A stretch of DNA of 64,000 bases from Gimibacter soli (GCF_028463845.1 NZ_CP116805.1:2604001-2668000), one strand, 5' to 3'. Positions 1 through 9,769 are shown, numbered from the stretch's first letter. The notes: generated from the sequence alone by a model not told the origin. Numbers and translations are program-made.

Positions 1-1846
1 TATCCCGATCGAGGTTTCGCAGCGCCCCTACCGGATCACCCGCGAACGCGTCGGCTTGGTCGGCAATATCGACTATCGCATCGCCGACCATAGCGAAGTG
101 TATCTGCACACGATCTACAGCCGCTTCTCGGACACGGAAGGCCGCTCGGCGAACGATTTCGAATTCGACGATCCGGAATTCACCAGCCTTTCGGCCACCA
201 GTGCATTGGCCAACAACGGCAGCTACGAGCTTGGCAAATCGACGAAAGACCGGACCGAGACTCAGTCCGTCATGTCGCTCAATCTTGGCGCCAAACACAT
301 GACCGACGCCTGGACCGTTGACTATCAGGCGGCCTACTCGAAATCGAAGGACAATTACAGCAACCTCGAAAGCGCGTGGGAAGGTGACTTCGATGATGAC
401 CTTTCGGTCGGCTACCAGCTCTCGGACAAGAATCCGAAGGTGATGCAGATCATCGCAAGCGACATGGACGCCATTGCCAATATGGGCGCTTATGAGCTTG
501 ACGAGTTTGCCCTGGAAGCAAGCGACTATGCCCAGCGGCAATGGACCTTCGCCGGCAATTTCCAGTATGACTTCACCGCTGGTGACGTGCCTGCCTTCAT
601 CAAGTTCGGGGCGAAATCGACCCGTAACAAGAAGACGGCGGACGAAACCAACACGGTCTATGACGATTTCGACGAGGATTACACCCTCGCCCACGACAAT
701 CTCTCGACCACGCTGGACTATAGCCTTGCCAATGTCGGGCCGTTTGCCAACATTCCGGGCATCCGCAGCTTCTTCGATGCCAACAACGGTTCGTTCGGCA
801 TCAATGATGAAGATACCTATATCGACAGCAATGCCGCCGATTTCGAGATCCGCGAAAATGTGACGGCAGGCTATGTGATGGGTCAGGCGGACTTCGACCC
901 GCTCCTGATCGTTGCCGGCGTCCGGGTGGAGCACACCAAGTTCAGCGCCGATGGCCACCTGCTTTCGGTGAACGAGGATGACGAAACGCTGGAGATTTCC
1001 CCCGTTTCGGCAAGCAAAAGCTACACCGACTATTTCCCGAGCCTGAACCTGAAATACAGCGCCGGGGATGCGGTGATCATCCGTGCTGCCGCCAGCCGCA
1101 CCATCGCCCGCCCGAACTATAATGATGTCGCGCCGATCTATGAAAGCGCCATCGAGGAAGGCGAGCTTGAGGGCAGCTTCGGCAACCCCGATCTCGATCC
1201 CTACAGCTCCAAGAACTTCGACCTGTCGCTCGAATATTATCCGGGTGACCTGACGATGATTTCCTTCGCGGCCTTCTACAAGGACATCAAGAATTTCATC
1301 GTGACGGCGGATCTTGGCGGCGTACCGGGACAATATGAGGATTTCAATGTGGCCATCACCAAGATCAACGGTGAAACCGCCACCCTGAAAGGCTTCGAGG
1401 TCTCGTTGCAGCAGCAGTTCAGCTTCCTGCCCGCACCGTTCGACGGGATGCTTGCCAACGTCAACTATACCTACGCTGACGGCAAGGCCCACCTCGACCT
1501 CGGTGACCGCGACATGCCGCTACCGAACCAGGCGAAGCATATCTTCAACGCCTCGCTCGGCTACGAGAAGGATCGCCTCGGCTTCCGCTTCGCGGTTGCC
1601 TACAAGGGCAAATATCTGGCGGAGATCCTGGACCCTGAAGACCCGGCCTTCGACAATTATGTCGATGCCCACATTTCCTACGATTTCACCGCGGACTATG
1701 AAATCACGGACAATGTGAAGCTCGCCTTCAAGATCCAGAATATCAACGGTCGCCCGTTCCATTCCTACTTTGCGAACAAGCGCTTCCCGGGCCAGTACGA
1801 AGACTATGGCTGGACCGGCAGCTTCGGCATCACCGCCAAATATTGA
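1..1846 (+). CDS. TonB-dependent receptor, C-terminal part (5' end outside window)
   Basis: The reading frame is open from base 2, so this is the 3' part of a larger gene; about 614 residues are present. The protein is rich in alternating aromatic/polar beta strands typical of an outer-membrane barrel, with extracellular-loop-like acidic stretches, and ends in an aromatic residue (ITAKY) as barrel proteins usually do. Such receptors import scarce ligands using TonB-ExbBD energy. The plug domain and TonB box lie outside the window. It sits next to the inositol genes, convergent with iolG, so inositol or an inositol derivative is a possible ligand, but that is only positional inference. Two hairpins follow the stop codon. 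Confidence 0.9.
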   Translation, partial: IPIEVSQRPYRITRERVGLVGNIDYRIADHSEVYLHTIYSRFSDTEGRSANDFEFDDPEFTSLSATSALANNGSYELGKSTKDRTETQSVMSLNLGAKHMTDAWTVDYQAAYSKSKDNYSNLESAWEGDFDDDLSVGYQLSDKNPKVMQIIASDMDAIANMGAYELDEFALEASDYAQRQWTFAGNFQYDFTAGDVPAFIKFGAKSTRNKKTADETNTVYDDFDEDYTLAHDNLSTTLDYSLANVGPFANIPGIRSFFDANNGSFGINDEDTYIDSNAADFEIRENVTAGYVMGQADFDPLLIVAGVRVEHTKFSADGHLLSVNEDDETLEISPVSASKSYTDYFPSLNLKYSAGDAVIIRAAASRTIARPNYNDVAPIYESAIEEGELEGSFGNPDLDPYSSKNFDLSLEYYPGDLTMISFAAFYKDIKNFIVTADLGGVPGQYEDFNVAITKINGETATLKGFEVSLQQQFSFLPAPFDGMLANVNYTYADGKAHLDLGDRDMPLPNQAKHIFNASLGYEKDRLGFRFAVAYKGKYLAEILDPEDPAFDNYVDAHISYDFTADYEITDNVKLAFKIQNINGRPFHSYFANKRFPGQYEDYGWTGSFGITAKY

Positions 1847-1856
1847 CGAAAAAGGT

Positions 1857-1880
1857 GCCGCCCCACGGGGCGGCCTCTTT
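1857..1880 (+). terminator. Rho-independent terminator after the TonB receptor
   Basis: Inverted repeat GCCGCCCC / GGGGCGGC with a 2-4 nt loop, followed by CTCTTT, begins 11 bases after the stop codon. The T-run is short, so it may work together with the stronger hairpin just downstream. Confidence 0.65.
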
Positions 1881-1912
1881 CCCTGGGGATTTCCCGGTCC
1901 CCGCAATATAAA

Positions 1913-1942
1913 AGGCAGGCCAATCGGCCTGCCTCTTTTTTT
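1913..1942. terminator. Bidirectional terminator between TonB receptor and iolG
   Basis: A 9-bp perfect stem AGGCAGGCC / GGCCTGCCT with loop AATC is followed by CTTTTTTT on the plus strand. On the minus strand it is followed by TTTATAT. It lies between convergent genes and can serve both. Confidence 0.85.
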
Positions 1943-1962
1943 GTCGCGGTCGTGAAGGTGGA

Positions 1963-2952
1963 TCAGGGAGCGACAGCCATCCCGGTTGCCAGCGACTTTG
2001 CTGCCGCTTCGGCGAGCTTCAGCGCCTGAACGCCATCGTCACCACTGACAAGCGGCTTCGACTTGCCTTCCATGATCTCAAGGAAGTGTGCCGCTTCCGC
2101 CTTGTAGGCGCCAGCATAGCGCTCGAGGAAGAAATCAAGGAGCCGGGCATCCGTCGTGCCCTGCACGCCCGAAATACGCACCGTATTCTCAAGCACGTTG
2201 CCGGCCTGCGCCAGCCCTTCGCTGCCATGGACCTCGATCCGCTGGTCGTAGCCATAAACAGCGCGGCGGCTGTTCGAAATCTGGCAGATGCGCCCCGATG
2301 CGGTTTGCAGCGTCACGGCCGCGCTATCCACGTCACCCTCAGCCCCGATGGCGGGATCGACAAGGCAGCTGGCAACAGCCGACACCAGCACCGGTTCCTC
2401 ACCCAGCAGCCAGCGGGCCATATCAAGGTCGTGGATCATCATATCCTTGAAGAGGCCGCCGCTGGTGGCAACATAACTGGCCGGTGGTGGGGCCGAATCA
2501 CGGCTGGTGATCTGCACCATTTCGACCTTACCGATAGAACCGCCATCGATGGCCTTGCGGAGTGCGGCAAATTGCGGATCGAAACGCCGGTTGAAAGCAA
2601 GAAAGAGCGGCACACCGGCCTTTTTCACCGCTTCCACAGATTTCAGTGTGCGCTCCATATCCAGCGCCACCGGCTTTTCGCAGAAAATTGCCTTACCGGC
2701 AGCTGCCGCCTTTTCGATCAGGTCGGCATGCGTGCTGGTGGCGCTGCAAATGGCAACGCCGTGCACCGCCGGATCAGCCAGTGCTTCCTCAAGGCCCGCC
2801 GGGCGTGCGCCAACAGCCGAGGCCAAGGCCTCCGCCGCTTCCGCCACCGGGTCCACCACATAGCGGACAGCCGCGCCTTTCAGCGCAGCAAAGTTGGATG
2901 CGTGAATGCGGCCGATACGGCCGGCACCGATCACGCAGACAGAATGGGTCAT
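1963..2952 (-). CDS. iolG: Inositol 2-dehydrogenase
   Basis: A 329-residue Gfo/Idh/MocA oxidoreductase that should oxidise myo-inositol to scyllo-inosose with NAD+, the first step of inositol catabolism. The Rossmann motif GAGRIG is at residues 9-14, CEKP at 91-94 supplies the catalytic lysine (K93), and D170/H174 match the family Asp-His pair. The start ATG has AAGGAGA upstream. It is divergent from iolBCDE and shares with it a control region holding two IolR-type palindromes. Gfo/Idh/MocA enzymes vary in substrate; the neighbours make myo-inositol the best choice here over scyllo-inositol. Confidence 0.9.
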   Translation of the reverse strand: MTHSVCVIGAGRIGRIHASNFAALKGAAVRYVVDPVAEAAEALASAVGARPAGLEEALADPAVHGVAICSATSTHADLIEKAAAAGKAIFCEKPVALDMERTLKSVEAVKKAGVPLFLAFNRRFDPQFAALRKAIDGGSIGKVEMVQITSRDSAPPPASYVATSGGLFKDMMIHDLDMARWLLGEEPVLVSAVASCLVDPAIGAEGDVDSAAVTLQTASGRICQISNSRRAVYGYDQRIEVHGSEGLAQAGNVLENTVRISGVQGTTDARLLDFFLERYAGAYKAEAAHFLEIMEGKSKPLVSGDDGVQALKLAEAAAKSLATGMAVAP

Positions 2953-2987
2953 TAAGTGGTTCTCCTTACCCTCTAAATTTCACAAAC

Positions 2988-3001
2988 AGAATATATATTC
3001 T
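2988..3001. promoter_or_regulatory. Putative IolR operator 1 (iolG/iolB)
   Basis: Perfect 14-bp palindrome AGAATATATATTCT, fitting RGAA-N6-TTCY. It is 31 bp centre to centre from operator 2 in the same divergent promoter, about three helical turns. Alphaproteobacterial IolR is known to use GGAA-N6-TTCC sites. Confidence 0.8.
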
Positions 3002-3028
3002 TGACCTTCATATCAAACGGAATAATTA
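3001..3028 (+). promoter_or_regulatory. Candidate sigma-70-like promoter for iolBCDE
   Basis: TTGACC (3001-3006), a 16-bp spacer, then TAATTA (3023-3028). The -10 element lies inside operator 2, as expected for direct repression. In the other direction TTGATA (complement of 3011-3016), followed by TATATT-like sequence, could drive iolG. Confidence 0.55.
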
Positions 3029-3032
3029 TTCT
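3019..3032. promoter_or_regulatory. Putative IolR operator 2 (iolG/iolB)
   Basis: GGAATAATTATTCT contains the perfect 12-bp palindrome GAATAATTATTC and fits RGAA-N6-TTCY. It overlaps the predicted -10 of the iolB promoter. Confidence 0.8.
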
Positions 3033-3104
3033 GTTTAAGGAATCGCTATCATTCCTGTCGCCGACCGAGGGGGAAGGCTGCAGGAAGGACTGAGGGGACA
3101 TCCG

Positions 3105-3917
3105 TTGACTGAACATATCACAAATCACAGGGCGGGATTCGATTTCGGCCTGACCCGTATAACAGACTTCCGCAATCCGGACGAACCCACAGGGATGGGC
3201 TTTGCCGTCCTGCGCCTGAAGGCCGGCGAAAGCCTTTCGGAAACCTTCGCGCACGAACAGGCGTGGCTGTCGATGCAGGGGGCCGCCAAGGTCAGCGTCG
3301 GCGGTGAAACGCTCGACTGGTGGCGTGACAGCCTTTTCGACCAGCATGGCGGCTGCGTGCATGGTGCCAAGGGAACGCAAATTTCGATCGAGGCAGTTAC
3401 CGACTGCGAATTCACGGTCTATGAATGCCCGAACGAGAAAACCTTCCCGCTCGAAGTTTACGACCCCGCAGAAGGGGCCGACGAGTTTCGCGGCAAGGGC
3501 CAGGTGGGAGGCGCATGCCTCAGGATCGTGCGGACTTTCTTCGACGACACCAATTCCTCACCCGATGCCGAACTGGTGCTGGGCGAGGTCGTCACCCTGC
3601 CCGGCCGCTGGTCGTCCTACCCCCCGCACTATCATGACCAGCCGGAAATCTATCATTACCGCTTCACCGATCCGCGCGGCTGGGGCCACGGCGAGCTGGA
3701 TGACGACGTGCTGAAACTGCGCCACGGCGACACCGTGCGCATTCTGGACGGCAAGACGCACGCGCAGGTCTCCGCCCCCGGCTACGGGATGTATTATGCC
3801 TGGGTGATCCGTCACCTACCTGGCAACCGCTACGGCATTCCGACCTTCAAGCCGGAACATGCCTGGACAATGGATAAGGATGCCCAGATCTGGCATCCGA
3901 AGGGACTCGACGAATGA
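3105..3917 (+). CDS. iolB: 5-deoxy-glucuronate isomerase
   Basis: A 270-residue KduI/IolB-family bicupin, the usual IolB length. It should isomerise 5-deoxy-D-glucuronate to 2-deoxy-5-keto-D-gluconate in the cytoplasm. The metal-site region YPPHYHD near residue 178 and the C-terminal HAW/IWHPK segment are characteristic of IolB. The start is TTG at 3105, preceded by GAGGGG at a normal distance, and no in-frame ATG gives a better fit. It is the first gene of the iolBCDE operon and its stop overlaps the iolC start (ATGA). Confidence 0.93.
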   Translation: MTEHITNHRAGFDFGLTRITDFRNPDEPTGMGFAVLRLKAGESLSETFAHEQAWLSMQGAAKVSVGGETLDWWRDSLFDQHGGCVHGAKGTQISIEAVTDCEFTVYECPNEKTFPLEVYDPAEGADEFRGKGQVGGACLRIVRTFFDDTNSSPDAELVLGEVVTLPGRWSSYPPHYHDQPEIYHYRFTDPRGWGHGELDDDVLKLRHGDTVRILDGKTHAQVSAPGYGMYYAWVIRHLPGNRYGIPTFKPEHAWTMDKDAQIWHPKGLDE

Positions 3918-5857
3918 CGCCGCCCGTGAAGACACTGGATATCATCTGCCTCGGCCGCTCGAGCGTCGACCTTTACGGCGAACAGGTCGGTGGCCGGCTT
4001 GAGGACATGACGAGCTTTGCCAAATATGTTGGCGGCTGCCCCACGAACATTTCGGTCGGTACTGCGCGCATGGGCCTGAAAAGCGCCCTCCTTTCACGCG
4101 TTGGTGACGAGCATATGGGCCGCTTCATCCGCGAAACGCTGGTGCGGGAAGGGGTCGATGTCTCGCATCTGCGGTCTGACCCTGACCGACTGACCGCACT
4201 TGTCATCCTCGGCATTCGTGACAAGGAAACCTTCCCGCTGATCTTCTACCGCGAGAATTGCGCGGACATGGCCCTTTGCGCCGATGATGTGGACGAGCCT
4301 TTCATCGCGTCCGCCAAGGTCGTGGTTGTCACCGGCACGCATATCTCGACACCCGGCACCTGCAGCGCGACCGACGCCGCCATCACCTTCGCCCGCCGCA
4401 ACGGCACGAAAGTGGTGCTCGATATCGACTATCGCCCCGTCCTTTGGGGGCTGACCGGCAAAGGGCTCGGCGAGAATCGCTTTGTCGAATCGGAACGGGT
4501 GACCGAAACCCTGAAAGATATCCTGCCGCTTTGCGACGTGATTGTCGGCACGGAAGAGGAATTCCACATCGCCGGCGGCTCCACTGATACAGTCGAGGCA
4601 TTGAGGGCAATCCGCAAACAGACAGGCGCCGTGCTGGTACTGAAGCTCGGGGCCGACGGATGCGCTGTCTACACGGGCGACATTCCGGCAAAGGTCGAAG
4701 ACGGGCTGGTTGTTCCGGGCTTCCCGGTCGAGGTTTTCAATGTGCTCGGCGCCGGCGACGCTTTCATGTCCGGCCTGATGCGCGGCTATGTGGCCGGGGC
4801 CGGCTGGTACGAATGCGGCCAGCTTGCCAACGCCTGTGGGGCGCTTGTCGTCTCCCGCCACGGCTGCGCCCCGGCGATCCCGAGCTACGCCGAGGCCTTG
4901 ACCTTCATCCGCGAAGGCAGCCCCGAATTCAGCCTGCGGAAAGACGCCGCACTTGAGCAGCTGCACTGGTCCAGCACCCGCACGCGGCGCTATGACGAAG
5001 TGCTCGCCTTCGCTTTCGACCACCGCAAGCAGTTGCATGACATGGCAGAGGCGGAAAGCGTGGGCGAGGACAAGATCGCCGAATTCAAACTGCTGTGCCT
5101 TGATGCTTTCAACAGCGTCCGCGAGAAGCGCAACGGGCGCGGCCTGGGCATCCTGTGTGACGGACGCTTCGGCGAAGATGCCCTTGCCAAAGCGAGCGGC
5201 ACCGGTGCCTGGATCGGGCGACCCATCGAGTTTCCGGGCTCGCGTCCGCTTGTCTTCGAAGGCGGGCACAGCGTGATGGCGACGCTGCGTGAATGGCCGC
5301 AGGAACACTGCGTAAAATGCCTTGTATTCTATCACCCGGACGACACGCCCGGCATGCTGCTGGAACAGGACAGGCAGCTCAGGCGTCTTGCAGCCGCCAG
5401 CCGCGCCACATCACACGAACTGCTGATGGAGGTCATCCCGCCTGCCTCGATGCCGCGCGATGGTGCCACCATCGCCGCTGCCATCGACCGCATCTACAAG
5501 CTTGGTATCTATCCCGACTGGTGGAAACTGCCGCCACCGCTGGACGACCGCGAATGGGGTAATCTGGCCCGCATGATCGACAGCTACGACCCGAACTGCC
5601 GGGGCATCCTTCTGCTGGGGCTCGATGCTCCTGAAGAAGAGATAGCCGCCGCCATTGCACAGTCGGCGCGCCATGATATCTGCCGGGGCTTCGCGGTCGG
5701 TCGCACCATCTTCGGCGATGTGGCACGGCGCTGGTTCGCCCGCCAGATCGATGACACCACCGCGATTGCAGAGATAGCCGCGCGGTACGACCGTCTGATA
5801 CAAGTCTGGGCAGAAGCACGCCCCACGATCACCGAACGCAAAGAGGCCATCGCATGA
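3914..5857 (+). CDS. iolC: IolC kinase fused to DUF2090 aldolase-like domain
   Basis: A 647-residue two-domain protein. Residues about 1-325 are a PfkB-family kinase with the signature LGAGDAFMSG (catalytic Asp about 282), which phosphorylates 2-deoxy-5-keto-D-gluconate. Residues about 330-640 are the DUF2090 domain often fused to IolC in proteobacteria and thought to act as the 2-deoxy-5-keto-gluconate-6-phosphate aldolase in place of IolJ. No separate iolJ is seen in the window, which fits. Both boundaries are ATGA overlaps, so translation is coupled with iolB and iolD. Confidence 0.93.
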   Translation: MTPPVKTLDIICLGRSSVDLYGEQVGGRLEDMTSFAKYVGGCPTNISVGTARMGLKSALLSRVGDEHMGRFIRETLVREGVDVSHLRSDPDRLTALVILGIRDKETFPLIFYRENCADMALCADDVDEPFIASAKVVVVTGTHISTPGTCSATDAAITFARRNGTKVVLDIDYRPVLWGLTGKGLGENRFVESERVTETLKDILPLCDVIVGTEEEFHIAGGSTDTVEALRAIRKQTGAVLVLKLGADGCAVYTGDIPAKVEDGLVVPGFPVEVFNVLGAGDAFMSGLMRGYVAGAGWYECGQLANACGALVVSRHGCAPAIPSYAEALTFIREGSPEFSLRKDAALEQLHWSSTRTRRYDEVLAFAFDHRKQLHDMAEAESVGEDKIAEFKLLCLDAFNSVREKRNGRGLGILCDGRFGEDALAKASGTGAWIGRPIEFPGSRPLVFEGGHSVMATLREWPQEHCVKCLVFYHPDDTPGMLLEQDRQLRRLAAASRATSHELLMEVIPPASMPRDGATIAAAIDRIYKLGIYPDWWKLPPPLDDREWGNLARMIDSYDPNCRGILLLGLDAPEEEIAAAIAQSARHDICRGFAVGRTIFGDVARRWFARQIDDTTAIAEIAARYDRLIQVWAEARPTITERKEAIA

Positions 5858-7710
5858 CGACCATCCGTCTCACCGCAGGGCAGGCCCTCGCCCGCTACCT
5901 GACGGCCCAGATCAGTGTACTGGACGATGGCAGCGAGGCACCGCTTTTCGCCGGGGTCTTCGCCATCTTCGGCCACGGCAATGTGGCGGGGTTCGGCCAG
6001 GCGCTTGAAAGCATCAAGGACATACTGCCAACGTTTCGGGCCCATAACGAACAATCGATGGCCCATACCGCGATTGCCTACGCCAAGGCGCAGGCGCGCC
6101 GCCGGATGATGGCCTGCACCACGTCGGTCGGCCCCGGCGCCACCAATATGGTGACGGCAGCAGCCCTCGCGCATGTCAACCGCCTGCCCGTTCTCCTGCT
6201 GCCCGGCGACACGTTTGCCAACCGGCGGCCGGACCCGGTGCTGCAACAGATCGAGAATTTCGGCGATCCCCTGATGGTCGCCAATGATTGCTTCCGCCCC
6301 GTCAGCCGCTATTTCGACCGCATCACGCGGCCCGAACAGCTGATCACCAGCCTGCCGCAGGCCATGCGGGTGCTGACTGACCCTGCCGATTGCGGCCCGG
6401 TCACCCTGTGCCTGCCTGAAGACGTGCAGGCGGAAGCGTACGACTATCCCGCCGCCATGTTCGAGCCGCGCCGCCACAGGCTGCGCCGGCAAGGGCCCGA
6501 CGCTCACGAACTGGCCGTTGCATCCTCCCTCGTTTCCTCAGCGAAGGCACCGCTGATCGTCGCGGGCGGCGGGGTTCACTATAGCGGCGCGTGCGAGGCT
6601 CTCGCTGCCTTCGCCGCCAAACACGCGATCCCGGTTGCGGAAACGCAGGCAGGCAAAAGCGCGCTCGTGGACGATCACCCGTGTGCGGTGGGCGGGATCG
6701 GTGTCACCGGCACCGAAGCCGCCAACAGTTTCGCCCGCACGGCAGATGTCGTTCTGATGGTCGGCACCCGGCTTTCCGATTTCACCACCGGCTCGCGCAG
6801 CCTCTTTGCCAATCCGGATGTGAAGTTCGTATCGCTGAATGTGGCCAGCTTCGACGCCATCAAACATAGCGCCCATCCGCTGGTCTCCGATGCCTTGCTG
6901 GGTCTTGAGGCGCTCGATGGCGCGATGACGACACCCGCCGGCAAGGATGCCCGCGCCGCCGGCGTCGCCAAGGCGAAGGCGGACTGGTTGAAGGCGGTGG
7001 AGCCCATCGTTACGGCGCAGCAAAACACCCTGCCGACCGACGCGCAGGTACTTTCTGCCGTCAACGCGGTGGCAGGCCCGAGGGATGTAGTCGTTGCCGC
7101 AGCAGGCGGCCTGCCGGGCGAGCTGCATAAGCTGTGGCGGTCCAAAGGCATTGGCACCTATCACCTTGAATATGGCTTCAGTTGCATGGGCTACGAGGTC
7201 GCAGGCGGCCTTGGCGTGAAGATGGCGCGGCCCGAGGGCGACGTGTTCGTGATGGTGGGGGACGGATCGTACCTCATGCACAATTCCGAACTCGCCACGT
7301 CTGTCCTGATGGGCCAGAAGATCATCCTTGTCCTTCTGGATAACGGTGGTTTCGGCTGTATCAGCCGGCTTCAGAACGCCACCACTGGCAGCGCCTTCAA
7401 TAATCTTTTTGACGCAGGCACGCGGATTGACGGCGTGCGGCCGGTGATCGACTTCGCCGCCCATGCCCGCGCCCTTGGTGCGATCGCAGAAAATGTACCC
7501 GACGTCTCGTCCCTCGCCGCCGCCATCGCCCGCGCCCGCGCGGCAGATCGGTCCAGCGCCCTTGTCCTTTCAACCGACCCCCGTGTCAGCACCGGCATCG
7601 GTGGCCACTGGTGGGATGTACCGGTCGTCGAGACGGGCGGTCATGACGGTTCAGAACAACGCCTTGAGGAACACAAGGCACAACAGAGAAAGCAGAGAAT
7701 AGATGGCTAA
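5854..7710 (+). CDS. iolD: 3D-(3,5/4)-trihydroxycyclohexane-1,2-dione hydrolase
   Basis: A 618-residue thiamine-diphosphate enzyme that opens the cyclohexane ring to 5-deoxy-glucuronate. The N-terminal Pyr domain has the activating glutamate in HNEQSMAH (about residue 67), the middle domain is of the acetohydroxyacid-synthase type, and the C-terminal PP domain carries the ThDP/Mg motif starting GDGSY near residue 470. Full length for IolD. The start overlaps iolC by ATGA and the stop lies inside the first codons of iolE (8-base overlap). Confidence 0.94.
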   Translation: MTTIRLTAGQALARYLTAQISVLDDGSEAPLFAGVFAIFGHGNVAGFGQALESIKDILPTFRAHNEQSMAHTAIAYAKAQARRRMMACTTSVGPGATNMVTAAALAHVNRLPVLLLPGDTFANRRPDPVLQQIENFGDPLMVANDCFRPVSRYFDRITRPEQLITSLPQAMRVLTDPADCGPVTLCLPEDVQAEAYDYPAAMFEPRRHRLRRQGPDAHELAVASSLVSSAKAPLIVAGGGVHYSGACEALAAFAAKHAIPVAETQAGKSALVDDHPCAVGGIGVTGTEAANSFARTADVVLMVGTRLSDFTTGSRSLFANPDVKFVSLNVASFDAIKHSAHPLVSDALLGLEALDGAMTTPAGKDARAAGVAKAKADWLKAVEPIVTAQQNTLPTDAQVLSAVNAVAGPRDVVVAAAGGLPGELHKLWRSKGIGTYHLEYGFSCMGYEVAGGLGVKMARPEGDVFVMVGDGSYLMHNSELATSVLMGQKIILVLLDNGGFGCISRLQNATTGSAFNNLFDAGTRIDGVRPVIDFAAHARALGAIAENVPDVSSLAAAIARARAADRSSALVLSTDPRVSTGIGGHWWDVPVVETGGHDGSEQRLEEHKAQQRKQRIDG

Positions 7711-8599
7711 CAAGGTCACTTTCGGGACGAACCCGATTGCCTGGTCCAACGATGACAAGCGCGAACTCGGTGGTGCCACGCCGCTTGAAGTCTGCCTCAG
7801 CGAAGCGGCGCGCGCCGGATACAGCGGGATCGAGCTTGGCCACAAGTTCCCCCGTCAGGCGGATGTGCTGCGGCCGATCCTTGACCGGCACGGCCTGTCG
7901 CTGATTTCCGGCTGGTATTCGTCCGAGCTTCTGCTGCGCTCGGTCGCCGACGAGAAGGCCTCGCTGGAGGCGCATCTCTCGCTGCTGGCCGACATGGGTT
8001 GCAAGGTCGTGGTGTGGGCCGAGACAACCAACTGCATCCACGGCCGCGAGGACGTTGCCCTTGGTGCCCGCCCGGTGATTGCGGAAGGCGACTGGAACCG
8101 CTTCTGCGATAGCCTCAGCGCCATGGGCGAGCATGTGGCCGCCCGCGGCCTGACGCTTGCCTATCACCACCATATGGGCACCGTGATCGAAACCGAGGCC
8201 GAGATCGACCGCATGATGGCGGGCACGTCCGACAAGGTCGGCCTGCTGCTTGATACCGGGCACCTGACATACGCAGGTGGCAGCCCGCTCGGCGTTGCCA
8301 AGCGCCACGCCGCCCGCATCGCCCATGTCCATTGCAAGGATGTGCGGGCGGGCGTTCTCGCCGCTGCCAAAGCTGGCGACTGGAGCTTCCTCAAGGCCGT
8401 CACCGAAGGCGTTTTCACCGTGCCGGGCGACGGCATGGTCGATTATCCGCCGGTGATGGATGTGCTGAAAAGCGCGGGTTACGAAGGTTGGCTGGTTGTC
8501 GAAGCCGAACAGGACCCCGCCAAGGCCAATCCGCTAGAATATGCCCGCAAAGGCTATCAGGCGCTTGTCAAATATGCCAAGGATGCCGGGCTCGCATGA
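7703..8599 (+). CDS. iolE: Inosose dehydratase
   Basis: A 298-residue xylose-isomerase-like TIM barrel that removes water from scyllo-inosose to give the dione used by IolD. Family features include the opening TFGTNPIAWSNDD, the metal-binding glutamate in GIELGH, a HHHMGT segment and LLDTGH. It is the last gene of the iolB-C-D-E string. A GC-rich hairpin covers its stop codon. Length and ends match the family well. Confidence 0.94.
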   Translation: MANKVTFGTNPIAWSNDDKRELGGATPLEVCLSEAARAGYSGIELGHKFPRQADVLRPILDRHGLSLISGWYSSELLLRSVADEKASLEAHLSLLADMGCKVVVWAETTNCIHGREDVALGARPVIAEGDWNRFCDSLSAMGEHVAARGLTLAYHHHMGTVIETEAEIDRMMAGTSDKVGLLLDTGHLTYAGGSPLGVAKRHAARIAHVHCKDVRAGVLAAAKAGDWSFLKAVTEGVFTVPGDGMVDYPPVMDVLKSAGYEGWLVVEAEQDPAKANPLEYARKGYQALVKYAKDAGLA

Positions 8600-8606
8600 G
8601 CCCGGC
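8585..8606 (+). terminator. Possible terminator hairpin at the iolE stop
   Basis: GCCGGGCTC / GAGCCCGGC, a 9-bp perfect stem with loop GCAT, spans the iolE stop codon. The following T-run is weak (CTTCGGGCATTCCC), so termination is uncertain. It lies between convergent genes. Confidence 0.45.
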
Positions 8607-8620
8607 CTTCGGGCATTCCC

Positions 8621-9736
8621 TTAAAGATCAATCCAGCGCCGTTCCTCGGCTGAAAGCAGCCAGGCATCGATGATGTCTTCGATTTCGCATGCCTTGTGCA
8701 CGTCCACCGGCACCGGCGCACCTTCGGCAATCGCCTTCATCAGGCGGTTCACCTCGATCACCTTCAGGTCGTTATAGCCAAGGCCATGACCGGGGGCCGG
8801 ACAGAAGGGTGCGAAATCGGGGCAGGAACCATCCACCAGCAGCGTCTTGAAGCCACGGCGGCCAACCGGTGCGCCTGCCTCATAAAGCCGCAGCTCGTTC
8901 ATCCGCTCCTGATCGAACTCGATGCTGCCCTTGGTGCCGACAATCTCGAACGCCAGCCCCTGCTTCTTGCCTTGCGCCACACGGCTGGATTCAAACACAC
9001 CCATGGCACCGCCCTTGAAGCGCACCATGGCGTGGCCCTGATCCTCGTTCTCGACAGCGCGCGAGGCGCCGTTCGCGTCCTTGCGGGTCGGGATCACTGT
9101 CTGGATATCACCGGCGATGGCAGCCACCGGCCCCACCAGATGCAAGGCCATGGAAATGAGGTGCGAGCCCATATCGCCGATTGTGCCACTGCCGGAAAGG
9201 ACGAGTGAACAGCGCCAGCCGAACGGCACGGACGGATCGGCCATATAGTCCTCGTTATGGCGCCCCCGGAAATGCACGATCTCGCCCAGTTCGCCGGCGT
9301 CGATCATCGCTTTCAGCATGCCGATCATCGGATTGCACAGATAATTATAGCCAAGCATATGGACGAGGTTCTTGCCCTTGAGGGCCGCCGCGATCTCCCG
9401 CGCTTCGGGGGCATCGAGCGCCAGCGGCTTTTCAATATAGACATGCTTGCCTGCCGCGATGGCGGCGAGCGCCATTTCACGGTGCAGGCTGTTCGGCGTG
9501 GCAATTGCCACCACGTCCACCTCCGGATCGGCGACCAGCGCCCGCCAGTCACCATAGGCTTTGCCGATATCAAGCCGGCGGGCAGCATCGACCGCGCGCG
9601 CGTCGCCGTCGTCCGCCACAGCCACACATACCGGATTGGCAGGGCCGCCAAACACGCTTGTATGCGTGCGATAGGCAATCGCATGCGTCTTGCCGATATA
9701 GCCGCTGCCGATGAGGCCGATCCTAATGTCTTTCAC
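8621..9736 (-). CDS. Gfo/Idh/MocA oxidoreductase, probable second inositol dehydrogenase
   Basis: About 371 residues from the preferred GTG start at 9736, which has GGGGAGGGG just upstream; longer ATG starts would run into the operator region. The Rossmann motif GSGYIGKTH is at the N terminus and YIEKPL supplies the catalytic lysine. It is only distantly like IolG. Such paralogues in inositol loci often act on scyllo- or other inositol isomers, or on inosose. It is convergent with iolE and divergent from iolR, with IolR-type palindromes between, so it should belong to the regulon. The exact substrate is unknown. Confidence 0.8.
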   Translation of the reverse strand: MKDIRIGLIGSGYIGKTHAIAYRTHTSVFGGPANPVCVAVADDGDARAVDAARRLDIGKAYGDWRALVADPEVDVVAIATPNSLHREMALAAIAAGKHVYIEKPLALDAPEAREIAAALKGKNLVHMLGYNYLCNPMIGMLKAMIDAGELGEIVHFRGRHNEDYMADPSVPFGWRCSLVLSGSGTIGDMGSHLISMALHLVGPVAAIAGDIQTVIPTRKDANGASRAVENEDQGHAMVRFKGGAMGVFESSRVAQGKKQGLAFEIVGTKGSIEFDQERMNELRLYEAGAPVGRRGFKTLLVDGSCPDFAPFCPAPGHGLGYNDLKVIEVNRLMKAIAEGAPVPVDVHKACEIEDIIDAWLLSAEERRWIDL

Positions 9737-9769
9737 GATTTTCCCCTCCCCTGAGGCGCTCGCATCATC